Below, piece after piece: positions 45,701 through 57,859 of a DNA stretch of 64,000 nt. Position 1 is the stretch's first letter. The number at the start of each line of letters is the position of its first letter. The notes beneath the pieces are model-generated. The model searched no databases, was not told the origin of the DNA, and saw nothing but the letters and a program-made list of their open reading frames with translations. The stretch lies in contig OY754469.1 of assembly GCA_963575645.1 (NCBI GenBank), positions 25,004,001 through 25,068,000 on the forward strand. Direction: 5' to 3'. The stretch is from Xanthostigma xanthostigma. Taxonomy: Eukaryota > Arthropoda > Insecta > Raphidioptera > Raphidiidae. The position numbers were made by a program, and so were the translations under genes.

Positions 45701-48700
45701 TGTATACCTATGGGTTCTTTGTAATGTACTGACATTTCAATGACATTGACATATATCTCACTTGCCAGTGGCGCTATCAGGTGGCAGAAAATAGCCTGGT
45801 AAGTGGTAGCCTCCATTAACCCAAATAAAATAAAGTAACAATGCTTGTTTTTAATTACCTAAAGTTTCTTTTTCCTTTACTTCTTCTTGGTCTTTTTTCA
45901 ATTTTATCTGACGCTGTCTAGGTTTTGCCAAGTCTAAAATATTTCCTTTATCAGGCTGAAATTTCAAAATATCACAATTACATTTTTTTTGTTATTCTAT
46001 TGATGACCACACTGATACATGGATAATATATGCACATTACTCTTAAAATATAAATTGGCACCGATCTAAAGATTTATTTAAGCTATAGACTAAAATAGAA
46101 TCAAAATAACGTTTGGAGTGGTGCAAAAGTAAAAACACTTTTTCCTTTTTACTTCCAAGCTAGAAAAATTCTAGGAATTAAGATTTTCTCGAAACTCACG
46201 GTTTCCACGATTTATTCGGTTTTCGGTTGTTTTCTTTTTGCTAAAATAGTGGTTCTGATATACTCAAACGGTTTTCAATTGTTTCGGTTTCAATCCTTTA
46301 TTTGCAAATTTCATTAATATTCCGGTCATTAGAGGCGAAATGAACCCAAAATTATTAGTGATTTTTACCTGACTACGGCGAAGCCAAAAGGAAAGGTTAT
46401 GAGTTTAGCAGTCTATGTATGTATGTTTGTATGATGTTCTACAGTAGCGCCTAAACTATTCATCTGATTTTGATAAATAAGGTGTCAATAGATTCGTTGT
46501 TATGACCAGGCAACAGACTACACTTATTTTTGAATTTTGTCCTAGAGGGGAGCAAATTGAAAACAAATAAAAAAATAAGTTCAAAAAAAAAAATAGTTTA
46601 AATAAAAACTAAGTTCAACAACTAAAACCATACTACTGAAAAGTCTGAAACAAGAAAATATTCTCATCTGAGGAAAGCCTGTGGTTGTATGTCATCTCAT
46701 ATACAGAGTGAGTCAGACCACCCGTACCGTTCGTTTTTTTCGTAAACGGTTAGTCGTAGAGAGTTGTGTCAAAAATCTGTATTGTAAAAGCCTTAATGAA
46801 GAATCGAATGGTGATATTTTTTTTCCCCGGAAAGGTCGGCTTCCCTATTAGTTTGATCCAGAATGTTCAGAACTCCAGAATATTAAATGGCATGATAGGT
46901 TGAACGTGGTATTGTTGAAAAGATCTTTAAAAAATAAGTAAGTTTTGTAGGACATTTTTTTTTTGTTACTGCCACCCCTGTTAAGTAAGTAATATTCGTT
47001 TGAAATTATTAAATTAACATGTCATAATGACGAACTTAATTTTAAAAGTCGGCATTTAAAATCTAGTTACCTAATTAAACAATGCCATAAATGCTTAAAC
47101 TGTTTTCCATTTACTTCTAAACACTGATGGACGCTGATGACCTCAGCTGTTGAGCGTCTATAATTTACAATCTCTCTCTCTCTCTAAACACTGATGAGCT
47201 CTTCTAGATATGCTATGGGTACCTCTAAGTATTTTCCGACAAAAAAAAAGAACAATTGCAATTATTAAAAAAATATTGTGACATTTATTATTGTAAGTTC
47301 GTTATTATAACATGTTAATTTAATAATTTCAAACGAATATTACTTAACAGGGGTGGCAGTAATAAAAAAAAATGTCCTACAAAACTTGCTTATATTTTAA
47401 AGATCTTTTCAACAATAGCACTTTCGACCTATCGTGCCATTTAATATTCCGGAGTTCTGAACATTCTGGAGTAAACCAATAGGGAAGCCGACCTTTCCGG
47501 GGAAAAAAATATCACCATTCGATTCTTCATTAGGGCTTTTATAATGCAGATTTTTGCCACAACTCTCTATGACTAACCGTTTTCAAAAAAAAGAACTGTA
47601 CGGGTGGTCTGACTCACCTGTATATGAGGCCCCTCTATATGTTTAGCATGATGCACTTTGGCCTAGAGCTTATGATCGCTTACTACTGTTAAAATGTAAT
47701 GTTTTGTTAGGGTAGGTAATATATGACCACAGCTATCCTCAGATGAGAATATTTTCTTGTTTCAAACTTTTTACTAGTCGGGTTTTAGTTTTTGAATTTA
47801 TTTTTTTTTTTGAGTTATAAATTCCAATTAACTGTTTTTTGGACGTTTTGCAACCCTCTGGAAACACGCACTCGCCCTCAAAGGCGGAAAAAAAAAAGTT
47901 AAGATCATGTTTCTCGACTATCAAATTACAACTTTAGCAAGAAATTCATGTAATAAATTTTTTTTTATCATGCAGAATATTCTGTAAACTGGACAAAATA
48001 CAACAATAAATTAAAATATTTCTTAAGACGTTTGAAATACACAATGGATTTAACCTTGTATATGTATAGATCAGGGATGTTACAGGTATGGGTTTCATTG
48101 ATAGATAGATTGTAAATTATAGACGCTCAACAGCTGAGGTCATCAGCGTCTATTGGGTTTTATTGACATCTGCAGATGCGGATGCGAATTTTTTGATATC
48201 AACATATTGTGCAAATGCCGATATGTAAATAATCTAATACATAAAAATGAATGTTGGTTCGTCTATTCGGGACCTATGCGTTCCTAAAGCATTCATTCGA
48301 TTACGATGAAACTTTGGTGACTTGTGCGCACCCGTAAAGGTTCCTGATAAAAAACATTGTTTTAAAGTGGTACTGTTATTTGGTGGAGCGAAAGGCTTCA
48401 CTACTGTTGTCGCTTTCGAGCGGAGCTAGGTCTCGCGAGGTAAGACTGTAATAGAGTAGAGTCAAAGGCTTCACTACTGGTGTCACAGCCCAGCAGGGCG
48501 CAGTAATACAGTGGAGCCGAAGGCTCTACTACTGTTGTCGCTCCCATGTTTCATCGCAATCGCGTGCGAAACCTGATTAGGTCGAAATAATCAGCGAGTC
48601 CCTACAAGCTATTTCGATACATACTTTTCCTCTGTAACTCGAAAAAATAAATTGGACCTCTGCATCTCGAATATAGCAACTCAAAATCAGTTAGAATTAA

Positions 48701-50179
48701 TCTTAACCTCTACAAGTCAAATATTTCCTTACAAAATCCGCCTAAGTCGAAATCCTTCATAAGTTGAAAATAAATTACTCGAATTTTTTGGCGTCTCCCT
48801 TGAAGTTCGACTTACAGAAGGTCTACTGTATACAATTTTCGTGAAAATAAGCAGAGATTGTAATCTAATATTATTTTTATAAAAAAAAGTCAATATTTTA
48901 ATTACTTAATAATCAAATTTTAGAATTTGTAAAATATATTTGGAGAATAACATTGGATGTATTTAAGGATAAGGGCTATCCGTGTGAAAATTGTTGAACT
49001 ATTCGATTATTAAGATATCTAGAGATGTCTCAAGAGGTTATTCAAAATCAATCGAATGATTTTTATACCCATGAGTCACGATTTATAATACAATCTACAG
49101 TATTAATTTAATATACTATGCTCTTTCTTTACTCTTCAAAACACTGCATGTAATTGTCTGTCTCAGACTGCATTTCATTGAATATGATTACTTACTCTTT
49201 TATCTGCCTCTGTTCTATGAAGCACTTCAGGCAGGTGTATCTCTCAAGTCTAATAATCGAAAATTAGAGCTAATTTCGTTCGTTATAATAATAATAATTA
49301 TATCAAATGCTTCGACAGAATGAAATGTGTTTTCACTTGCATAGTACTTCACCACTCGAGATAATATTAATGTATTGCAGTGTTGAATACGATTACTTAC
49401 GTCTTTTATCTACGTTTGTTCGATGAAGCACTGTATGCCAGTGACTCTTTCAAGATTGACAATAAAAATTGAGAGCAAAATTTATATGAGAATTGAAGCG
49501 TTCATTCTTTCACGAATAGAGTACTGATATACTTATTATTATGATACATCATGGAAGGTATCATTTCAAATGAATCATTCGATTATAAAAATCATTTGAG
49601 TGGCATTCTTTCGATTATCAAAATCATTTGATTATTTTCAATACTGAGGATTAAGGTGATTTCGTAAAGTTTGATATTATATTAAACCCAAATGGCCAAG
49701 TAGTCAAGGAACTTGAGCACGCGTCAAGTGCCAGGCACGTCCCCGATAGTCTTATCCTGAATGGCACCGTATGCGCAAAAGCATCGCAATAACTGTTGCA
49801 AATTTAGGTGTCAAAAATGATGTGATTACCCTGCGGTTGTGAATGTAGACGTCTGCAACAGTCCTAGTACAGAACAATAAAACATATTATTATACTTTAC
49901 CTTAATCATATCATCTAAAAGAGCGTTTAGTTTCTTTAACGCCTGAATATTTGCTTCTTTTTTTTTAATATCCGTTTTTTTATTGTTGTCTAAATCACTC
50001 TGTTTGGAGTCACACAAACAACGCAGGAAGAATTTATTGCCGATTATGGAACCGCGTCTAAAAAGGTTTTCATATTAAGCTAGTTTCTTCTCATAATTAT
50101 ATGTATTAAATAAAAATTATTAAACTATAGTATTTATTTACTACAGGTATACTTACTTTCTTATATGACGTAAAAGCAT
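42748..50179 (-). CDS. mRpS31: Mitochondrial small ribosomal subunit protein mS31 (MRPS31), complete
   Basis: Seven exons in transcript order: 50179-50157, 50057-49901, 45955-45859, 45332-45173, 44157-43999, 43332-43100, 43019-42748. They sum to 1101 bases (366 residues plus stop) and all phases agree. The protein is a component of the mitochondrial 28S ribosomal subunit. The first residues, [20 protein letters not shown], are basic and lack acids, as expected of a mitochondrial targeting sequence. A Lys/Glu-rich, coiled middle (about 40-130) precedes LLGQMKV and FSGRPLGIF. The conserved C-terminal domain has [11 protein letters not shown], then [19 protein letters not shown] and [20 protein letters not shown], matching mS31 of other animals (human 395 residues). 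The 23-base first exon ends in a consensus GTAAGT donor. Exon 5 uses the donor GTATGT two bases after another GT; phase decides this choice. Identification is secure; the poorly conserved N-terminal third is the least certain part. Confidence 0.94.
43572..43806. mobile_element. Decayed Helitron-like remnant in a mRpS31 intron
   Basis: It starts TCTCTACTAATATCATAAAG and ends GCGAAGCTGGACCGGGTTGC then TGGT, where an intact Helitron would end CTAG before T. CGAAACTACTATTCCGATTT is the usual internal motif. Assigned by resemblance only. Confidence 0.5.
44158..45172. other. mRpS31 intron 4, nothing recognised
   Basis: Plain AT-rich intron; no repeat with a second copy in this window was noticed. 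Confidence 0.5.
46697..47628. mobile_element. TIR element, family copy 2 (mRpS31 intron 3)
   Basis: Ends CAGAGTGAGTCAGACCACCC and, inverted, CAGGTGAGTCAGACCACCCG. Both arms contain CCAATAGGGAAGCCGACCTT-like blocks in inverted orientation. Same family as 14473-15637. Confidence 0.85.
48231..48565. repeat. Helitron-like fragment with inverted partner at 39604
   Basis: Starts TCTAATACATAAAAATGAAT and continues CGTCTATTCGGGACC, typical of insect Helitron 5' ends. The block 48384-48545 has three copies of a word like CACTACTGTTGTCGC, matching 39604-39720 inverted. The 3' terminus was not found. Confidence 0.5.
48565..48828. mobile_element. pogo-type MITE, truncated copy 2
   Basis: Ends GTTCGACTTACAGAAGGTCTACTG before TA; interior matches 17761-18148 inverted (AAATCCGCCTAAGTCGAAAT). 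The opposite end is eroded. Confidence 0.75.
48829..49900. other. mRpS31 intron 2 remainder with a short direct repeat
   Basis: About 49176-49262 and 49385-49475 are diverged direct copies (GATTACTTACKYCTTTTATC, GATGAAGCACT). Otherwise nothing recognised. Confidence 0.5.
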
Positions 50180-50622
50180 TTTAAAGAGGAACAAAAAGAT
50201 TTTTTTTATGACAATATAAGGTTAGAATATTGTAGTTCAATATACTACTTGATACCAACGACCTGATATTTATTATCCCTCTATTTGTTGTCTGTTATGA
50301 ACAAATTGTAAATCTATTTAATTTTTAAATGTAATTAAGAGTAGCATAACAAGAATGAAACCACGGTTTTCCCTGAACTGTGACAACCGTTTACCAACTC
50401 ACAAATCACAAGTTTTTGACCTTTTTGACAGTGTGGTGCCGTGCGGTTGTTTTGTTAGCATGCTTCGCTACTCGCTAGTCCATAGTAGAGAACATCCATA
50501 GTTAAATAGTCAAAGGAAATCAGTTATGCATTCCCCAATCCCCATTCTCCAAAGCTTTCCCATTTTACGTCAAATGGAATGTCAAGTATCGCAAAGTAGG
50601 TACTTGTGTTGCTTGTGTTAAA
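50180..50622. promoter_or_regulatory. Bidirectional promoter between mRpS31 and DCTN5
   Basis: The two start codons face away from each other with 443 bases between them, so both promoters must lie here unless an upstream non-coding exon exists. No clear TATA box is seen at a fitting position on either strand. The segment about 50375-50520 is less AT-rich than its surroundings and carries no recognised repeat. Confidence 0.6.
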
Positions 50623-53600
50623 ATGGAGCTACAGGATATATATTTTGACAGAAGTGAATATGTAGAAACGGTATTTATATACTTTGGCATTTGCAATAAG
50701 ATTTTTTTATAGTATTCATTTGAGTTCATTAGTTTTTATAGTTTGAACTGTAAATTATTTATCACTTTTAATATTTGTTATATTTTAGGCCTCAGGTAAC
50801 AAAGTTAGTCGTCAGACAGTATTGTGTGGCTCACAGAACATTGTTTTAAATGGAAAAGTGATCGTACAATCTGATGCTATAATTCGAGGAGATTTAGCTA
50901 ACGTGAGAACAGGACGATACTGCATTATCAGTAAAAATGCTGTAATACGACCCCCTTTCAAGAAATTTAGTAAAGGGTGAGTTGATGTCATTTTAATCGT
51001 AATTGCACATACCGCTAAATTAGCGGTATGTGCTTTATTATCGCTTTGAGCGTCAGAGCTGACTTTCGTTCATATAAGAAGTTATATCTAAGTTAATTTC
51101 ACACGAAATCCATTCAAATTGAAGCTTTTTGAAAAGAGGAGATTCTGATCTATAAAACAAAACCATTTTTAAATCAATTCGAGTTCATAAATACGATTAA
51201 AATTGTAATTGAAAGTTACAAACAGCAGTTGTCGGTTGGTCTGTACATATGTACGAATGTACGTCACGACTCTACAGATCGCAATTTTGGTCGGATTGCC
51301 TTGGGTTATATTTTATTCACTTTGTTTAGTATCAGACCAGAACCCTATTTAAATTCACATAAATGTGTTCAGTAGTTTAATTTTGATAAACAGTTTTATT
51401 TTATTATTTTTGACAGCTAATAGTTAAAATAAAAAACCTTAAAAAAACAAAAAAATACCTATTACTGTTATTGTAATGTAGTGTATTACGTAGAATAACT
51501 GCTCCACTTCTATACCACAATAACAACGCAAGCTGGGATATCAGAATGGCCGAGCGGTTAAACGCGTAGTCCAGTAATAGCAAGGTGCCGAGTTCGATTC
51601 CCGCTGACACTAGTAATTTTTTTTGACGTGATAACGTCTTATAAATTGATGAATCACCAATCTTATAAATTGATAAAACACCGGCTGCATGCACGAAAAA
51701 GTGTAACGTTCCTAAATCCTAACGTTCGTAACGCGTAACGTTCCGCCTGACCCTGTGCCTGCTTTTTGCTAATTTCTCGCTCAATTTAAATCAGATCGGT
51801 TTGAAACCAGTCTTAAACGAAAGAGGAGAACATTTTACATAGATTTCGTATAACAGAATTTGCCTAAACAGTTTTTTAATACAAATTTATATAGAAAAAT
51901 AGCTGTATAAATGCAATGTTGTCTAATGCATGGCGCGACGCGGTCGGTCGTCTTTGTTTGCCGTACATGGAAATTAGAAGATAACGTATGTCTTGTCTTA
52001 ACATGAAAACGGCTGCATTTCTAATGTTTAATTCAATTTTTTGACATTAGTATTTTGTGAAATGCAACGCTTTCTAAGTTAAGTATTGGAATAACTAATT
52101 ATTATTAGAACATAATACTTTGACAGTTGCAAACGTCACTTTTGACATTTCTTATCATTCCGACACCAAGGATAAGCGGATTGAAACCAAATTTTGGGAG
52201 GTTTAGGTTATGTATTACGGAATACGTTATCACGTAAAACTATCGTCCGTAAACCGACTTTACAGACAACCAATTTTTTTCTATTCCATTTTATTTTTAT
52301 TTTTTGACGTGATAACGTCTTATAAATTGATGAATCACCAATCTTATAAATTGATAAAACACCGGCTGCATGCACGAAAAAGTGTAACGTTCCTAAATCC
52401 TAACGCGTAACGTTCCGCCTGACCCTGTGCGTGCTTTTTGCTAATTTCTCGCTCAATTTAAATCAGATCGGTTTGAAACCAGTCTTAAACGAAAGAGGAG
52501 AACATTTTACATAGATTTCGTATAACAGAATTTGCCTAAACAGTTTTTTTATACAAATTTATATAGAAAAAAATTGGATGTCTGTAAAGTCGGTTTACGG
52601 ACGATAGTTTTACGTGATAACGTATTCCGTAATACATAACCTAAACCTCCCAAAATTTGGTTTCAATCCGCTTATCCTTGGTGTCGGAATGATAAGAAAT
52701 GTCAAAAGTGACGTTTGCAACTGTCAAAGTATTATGTTCTAATAATAATTAGTTATTCCAATACTTAACTTAGAAGGCGTTGCATTTCACAAAATACTAA
52801 TGTCAAAAAATTGAATTAAACATTAGAAATGCAGCCGTTTTCATGTTAAGACAAGACATACGTTATTTTCTAATTTCCATGTACGGCAAACAAAGACGAC
52901 CGACCGCGTCGCGCGCGCGCCATGCATTAGACAACATTGCATTTATACAGCTATTTTTCTATATAAATTTGTATAAAAAAACTGTTTAGGCAAATTCTGT
53001 TATACGAAATCTGTGTAAAATGTTCTCCTCTTTCGTTTAAGACTGGTTTCAAACCGATCTGATTTAAATTGAGCGAGAAATTAGCAAAAAGCACGCACAG
53101 GGTCAGGCGGAACGTTACGCGTTACGAACGTTAGGAACGTTACGTTACACTTTTTCGTGCATGCAGTCGGTGTTTTATCAAATTATAAGATTGGTGATTC
53201 ATCAATTTATAAGACGTTATCACGTCAAAAGTTTTTTTAAATTTTTGACGTGATAACGTCTTATAAATTGATGAATCACCAATATTATAAATTGATAAAA
53301 CACCGGCTGCATGTACGAAAAAGTGTAACGTAACGTTCCTAACGTTCGTAACGCGTAACGCATAACGCGTAACGTTCCGCCTGACCCTGTGCGTGCTTTT
53401 TGCTAATTTCTCGCTCAATTTAAATCAGATCGGTTTGAAACCAGTCTTAACGAAAGAGGAGAACATTTTACATAGATTTCGTATAACAGAATTTGCCTAA
53501 ACAGTTTTTTTATACAAATTTATATAGAAAAATATTTTATACAAATTTATATAGAAAAATAGCTGTATAAATGCATTGTTGTCTATTGCATGGCGCGCGC

Positions 53601-55455
53601 GCGACGCGGTCGGTCGTCTTTGTTTGCCGTACATGGAATAGAAAATAACGTATGTCTTGTCTTAACATGAAAACCTTGCATTTCTAATGTTTATTTTTTG
53701 ACATTAGTATTTTGTGAAAGCAAAGCCTTCTAAGTTAACTATTGGAATAACTAATTATTATTAGAACATAATACTTTGTAAGTTGCAAACGTCACTTTTG
53801 ACATTTCTTATCATTCCGACACCCAGGATAAGCGGATTGAAACCAAATTTTGGGAGGTTTAGGTTATGTATTACGGAATACGTTATCACGTAAAACTATC
53901 GTCCGTAAACCGACTTTACAGACAACCAATTTTTTTTATTTATTTAGTAAACGCGCAGCAGCGTGGCTATAAAATTGAATTTATAAAGCTTGATTTCTAT
54001 ATAAATGAGTATTAAGAAAAAAAAAAAAAACTGTTTGGGCAGATTCTTTTTACGGAATCATGTAAAATTTTCTCCTCTTTCGTTTCGAACCGATCTGATT
54101 TAAATTGAGCGAGTAATAAGCGTTTTTTCTTTATTGTTCCCCTTTGGGGCCAACATTAAAAGATCGAGCGACCGTAGGGTTTAATCTACTTGGAGACGAA
54201 TCGAACAAAAAAGTTTTTTAAAAGCGGTTAAGTCGTTCTTGAGTTATAAATGGTGTAACTAAACCGACTTTGTTTTATATATTAAGATAAAAATCAATTG
54301 CCGTGTATTAGTTTTGTAAAAACTCGAAAATGGCGCGACAGATTTAAATAATTTTTTTTTATTTCGTTCGCCCCAATATTGTGGTGATCTAGGAAAAAAA
54401 TTAGGAAAAATCTAAAGGAACAGCTGAAAAATCGAAAAAATCTTTTTGCGACTATCATGAAAATATCGATTTTTTCGATTTTTCGGCTACGCAGGATAAT
54501 AAAAAAAAAAATGAAATAGAAATATTGTTACGTTCAGGAATTGAAATCATAATTACTCATTTTAAAACAGTAACTGAAAAACTTTAAGTCATTTTCAAAT
54601 AGCGATAACTGAACCAAAATGAATATCGGTTTCTGTCCCTGGTTTCTGAGATTTTTTTTAGAGTTTTGTTAAAAATACGACAAAATTCCGTTAAACATTA
54701 TTTATTGGTCCTTTAAATACATACATTCTCTCTCTCTCTTTCTACTGTGATATTATTTCTAAATTCCATTTTTTTGCCGTTTTGTCGCCCCTAAAAATTT
54801 GCCGTTATGGGTCCAGGCCCACATGCCCCCATGCTAAATCCGGCCTTGCATATAGCCCTAGTGTTGATGGCCAAAAAAATGCATTAAAAGTATCGATGGT
54901 ATAAATGCAATCCTTTACTTTTTAGTTGAGCAGCTATTTTTTACACTATTTATTTTTCAGTGTTGCCTTTTTCCCGTTACATATGGGTGATCACGTATTT
55001 GTTGGTGAAAATTCAGTTGTTAATGCCGCAGTTGTTGGAAGTTACGTATATATAGGAAGTAATGTAGTTATTGTAAGCGGTTTTCTTTTAACAGTATTTT
55101 AATTTATTCCTTTAAAATTGTCCATATATATATTTTTTTTTATTTTAGGGTCGGAGATCCGTTTTAAAAGACTGTTGTGTCATAGAAGATAATTCAGTTC
55201 TTCCTCCAGAAACTATAGTACCTTCTTTTATGCGTTACGGTGGTTCTCCAGCTAAATGTATAGGTGAACTAGCGGAATGTTCACAGGATTCAATTATGGA
55301 TTTTACTCGAAGTTATTATGATCACTTTGTGCCTGCAAGAACAGCCGCACAGGTACCTTTATTGTTCTCAAAATATGATAAAAACCAAACAAAAATAACT
55401 CGATTAAATTATTTTTTTTTTACATTTTTAGCTTCAGCAACTACATCAGCAATGA
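50623..55455 (+). CDS. DCTN5: Dynactin subunit 5 (p25), complete
   Basis: Five exons: 50623-50670, 50789-50976, 54961-55072, 55149-55352, 55432-55455. They total 576 bases, 191 residues plus TGA, all in phase. The start [25 protein letters not shown] and [57 protein letters not shown] and [10 protein letters not shown] are the signature of dynactin p25 (human 182 residues). The protein is a left-handed beta-helix of hexapeptide repeats (about residues 25-150) and sits with p62, p27 and Arp11 at the pointed end of the dynactin filament, where it helps bind cargo adaptors. The last exon adds only LQQLHQQ. Intron 2 (50977-54960) holds a tRNA-like unit and a cluster of one repeat family. Confidence 0.97.
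51000..51192. repeat. Dispersed repeat, copy 2 of 1600-1793
   Basis: Opens with the perfect palindrome CATACCGCTAAATTAGCGGTATG core and continues GTCAGAGCTGACTTTCGTTC as in the first copy. Confidence 0.7.
51540..51624 (+). pseudogene. tRNA-like Pol III unit with A box, B box and T-run
   Basis: TGGCCGAGCGG at 51547-51557 fits an A box of class II (Leu/Ser) tRNAs, and AGTTCGATTCC at 51591-51601 fits a B box with one change. Eight T residues follow at 51617-51624. The acceptor, D and T stems pair poorly, so a functional tRNA is unlikely; a SINE head or tRNA pseudogene fits better. Confidence 0.5.
51621..52274 (-). repeat. GACGTGATAACGTC family, copy 2
   Basis: Short form, full length: starts TTTTGACGTGATAACGTC and ends ACTTTACAGACAACCAATTT. 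It directly follows the tRNA-like unit. Confidence 0.9.
52302..52569 (-). repeat. GACGTGATAACGTC family, copy 3 (truncated)
   Basis: Only the palindrome-end half is present; it stops at AATTTATATAGAAAAA, where copy 4 begins in the other orientation. Confidence 0.85.
52572..53230 (+). repeat. GACGTGATAACGTC family, copy 4
   Basis: Full-length short form in inverted orientation to copies 2 and 3; ends GACGTTATCACGTCAAAA. Confidence 0.9.
53242..53930 (-). repeat. GACGTGATAACGTC family, copy 5
   Basis: Full length with a small internal duplication of TACAAATTTATATAGAAAAA. Copies 4 and 5 face each other with about ten bases between. Confidence 0.9.
53931..54960. other. DCTN5 intron 2 remainder
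   Basis: AT-rich sequence; a CTCTCTCT run near 54728. A segment near 54050-54120 weakly resembles the repeat family (TCTCCTCTTTCGTTTCGAAC). Nothing else recognised. Confidence 0.45.
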
Positions 55456-55577
55456 AAATGTATGGTTAAAACATATTATTTTTATAAGTAATTTAGGAAG
55501 ATACATGTAATTTTTTTTAGATATTTTGCATTTTTATATAGAATAACTTTTTTTGTTTGCATATCAAACTATTATAA

Positions 55578-55583
55578 AATAAA
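55578..55583 (+). terminator. DCTN5 polyadenylation signal AATAAA
   Basis: AATAAA 123 bases after the DCTN5 stop, followed by a T/G-rich stretch. Confidence 0.55.
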
Positions 55584-55599
55584 AGTTTCGTGTATAAAG

Positions 55600-56373
55600 C
55601 TTTGTAAGATGGTATATCGTGTAAGTTTTACTTTAAATCACTAAAAACAACTGTTGTCGAAATATGAAACGACAAAATGTAAAATTGTGAAAGAAGTACT
55701 TATTAAAATTGTTTCAACTTTGTGCTTTTTTATTATTTTATCGCCTAGATATCTAAAAGACAACTATCTGAAGTTGTGAAGAAATCGGTTATTAGTTACA
55801 AAAATGAAGTCTGTAACCAGAATACCCAGCTCGAGTGTAGCGATGGACTGATATCTGTCGCATGAACCAATATGGCGTCAGCTATTGGGTAACACACACA
55901 CGTTCATGGCTTACATGTGTGTAGTGTCCATGAAGTTAAACAACTTTGGCAACTATGGCGAAAATCGGTAGAAAAAACTGAAGTTTTCCCAGCGCCATCT
56001 CGCGTGCGCCAGAAAACGGTCCATCTCGAAACACGGCAAGCATAGGAAGCTAGGTCTCCTGGTTACTGGTTACTTTTAATTTGTGAAAATTAGATGTATA
56101 CACGTTCAAGAAGATTTTGTTATTTCAGACGAGTTTTTCTTTTGTATTATTTAAAACCATTACTTATAGAATTTTTTCAAGTGTCTTAATTTCTCTGCAA
56201 CTGTTAGCCACAGCGACTTTTGCACGCTTGTTAAGTAATTTCTACATTATAAAAATTATTAGAATAGGTTAATAAAACACTCTTTTCTCTTTCAAAAACT
56301 AAATTGTTTTTTTTTCTGCTCTGTTGGCCCTGGCTTTAACCTTCAGCCAGTATTCGAATTGAGAACTTTGGTT
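55600..56373. other. Intergenic DNA after DCTN5, nothing recognised
   Basis: No frame or long repeat seen between the DCTN5 polyadenylation region and the hAT element at 56382. Confidence 0.5.
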
Positions 56374-56381
56374 GTTTGTAT

Positions 56382-57467
56382 TAGTGATGTGCCGGATCGT
56401 TAAAAATGTATATCCGCGGATACGGATCTGAATACGGATATTTGGTTTCAAGATCCGCGGATACGGATACGGATCTTAACTTTCTTAGAGTACGCGGCGG
56501 TAAATATTGCACATCGACCTTTGGAAAGAGACTATCTGTTATGGGAAAAAGTTATTGATCTCTTTAAGAGTTAACTCTCATAACAGATTGTCTCTTTCCA
56601 AAGATCGATGTGCAATATCTCATTATAAAGATAGTTTTTTAGTACCTTTGAGTTATGTACTATTGGTATGGTATTCACTACGATAAATGTTTGCATTATA
56701 AAGGTGGCAAATACGATTTTTAAAAATAAAAAATAATCTGAATGGAATTTCACAGTTTTTCATTATTACCTAATTACCTATATACAGGGTGAAAAGTATA
56801 ATTATGTCATGCTCTAGAGGGTGGATAGAGTCGCGGAGACAAGCATTTTTAGTATAAGAACCCATGTCCGGAAATGCACCGTTACGGAGTTAGTGCGCCG
56901 GGTGGGTAGGCAACCCGTCGTCAAGTAGATTTTCATGGTTTACGTAGCAAGACACCAAGGTTATGGCGACAGTACTGCCGACTTACTGCCGCGTCAGGCT
57001 TTGTTCCTTAATTGAAATCGGTTGCACAAAACGTAGCCCGTATGAAACACGCAGGACTGACACTGTCAAACGTCTTTCTCGAACAACGTAGTGCGCTACT
57101 CCTGTGATGCGCGCGACTCACAGCTCGGAAAGCGAGCAACTTACTTACCATTTAATCATGCAGTCGAGTTGCCTACCCACCCGGGTAGAGAAATTCAATC
57201 TACTTGACGGGTTGCCTACCCACCCGGCGCACTAACTCCGTAACGGTGCATTTCCGGACATGGGTTCTTATACTAAAAATGCTTGTCTCCGCGACTCTAT
57301 CCACCCTCTAGAGCATGACATAATTATACTTTTCACCCTGTATATAAAATTTCATCTATGAATTGAAAATTAATAAGGTAAAAGATCCGCCAAAAACTAA
57401 CGGATACAGATACGGATCTTTCTTCTCCCTCGGATATCCGCGGATACGGATATCCGGCACATCACTA
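56382..57467. mobile_element. hAT element copy 1 with nested foldback MITE
   Basis: Ends TAGTGATGTGCCGGATC and, inverted, TAGTGATGTGCCGGATATCC, with perfect 8-base duplication GTTTGTAT at 56374-56381 and 57468-57475. CGGATACGGAT words recur near both ends. No transposase. A MITE (56781-57345) is inserted near the right end. Confidence 0.92.
56781..57345. mobile_element. TATACAGGGTG foldback MITE nested in hAT copy 1
   Basis: Arms of about 150-160 bases (56781-56940 and 57197-57345) are nearly perfect inverted copies beginning TATACAGGGTGAAAAGTATA. The centre is unique. hAT copy 2 lacks it at the matching place. Confidence 0.92.
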
Positions 57468-57489
57468 GTTTGTATATCGGTAGAATTAG

Positions 57490-57650
57490 ATATCGTCGGT
57501 CTAATTTTAAAACCTCGTAAGTCAAAATTTTATGAAATTTATGATTTTAGGCTATAGTGCTTTAGGATTTTAGTACCTACACTTCTGTAAAACCTCGTAA
57601 AAAATAACCAAAATTGACTTACTGGGTTTTAAAATTAGACCGACGATATG
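57490..57650. repeat. Small foldback repeat
   Basis: ATATCGTCGGTCTAATTTTA at the left and its inverse at the right, with CCTCGTAAGTC-like inner pairing. Confidence 0.8.
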
Positions 57651-57859
57651 TAGGAAAAGGAGAGAACTTTATAGTCAAGGGAACCAAAAAATATTATATA
57701 GTCATGGAACTCTATAGTCTAAGAATATAGTAAACTAGAGAGGGTTATGACCACAGATATATAAGTATATACAGGTACTAATAGATAGCGGATGCCTATC
57801 CTTGAGTCATGGATCTATAGTCTATGCCATGGGTCTATGCCTTGAGTATTGTGTGGAAT

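Noticed and set aside
51404-51694. 96-residue - strand frame
   Set aside because: Crosses the tRNA-like unit and the start of a repeat copy; similar frames recur wherever this repeat occurs.
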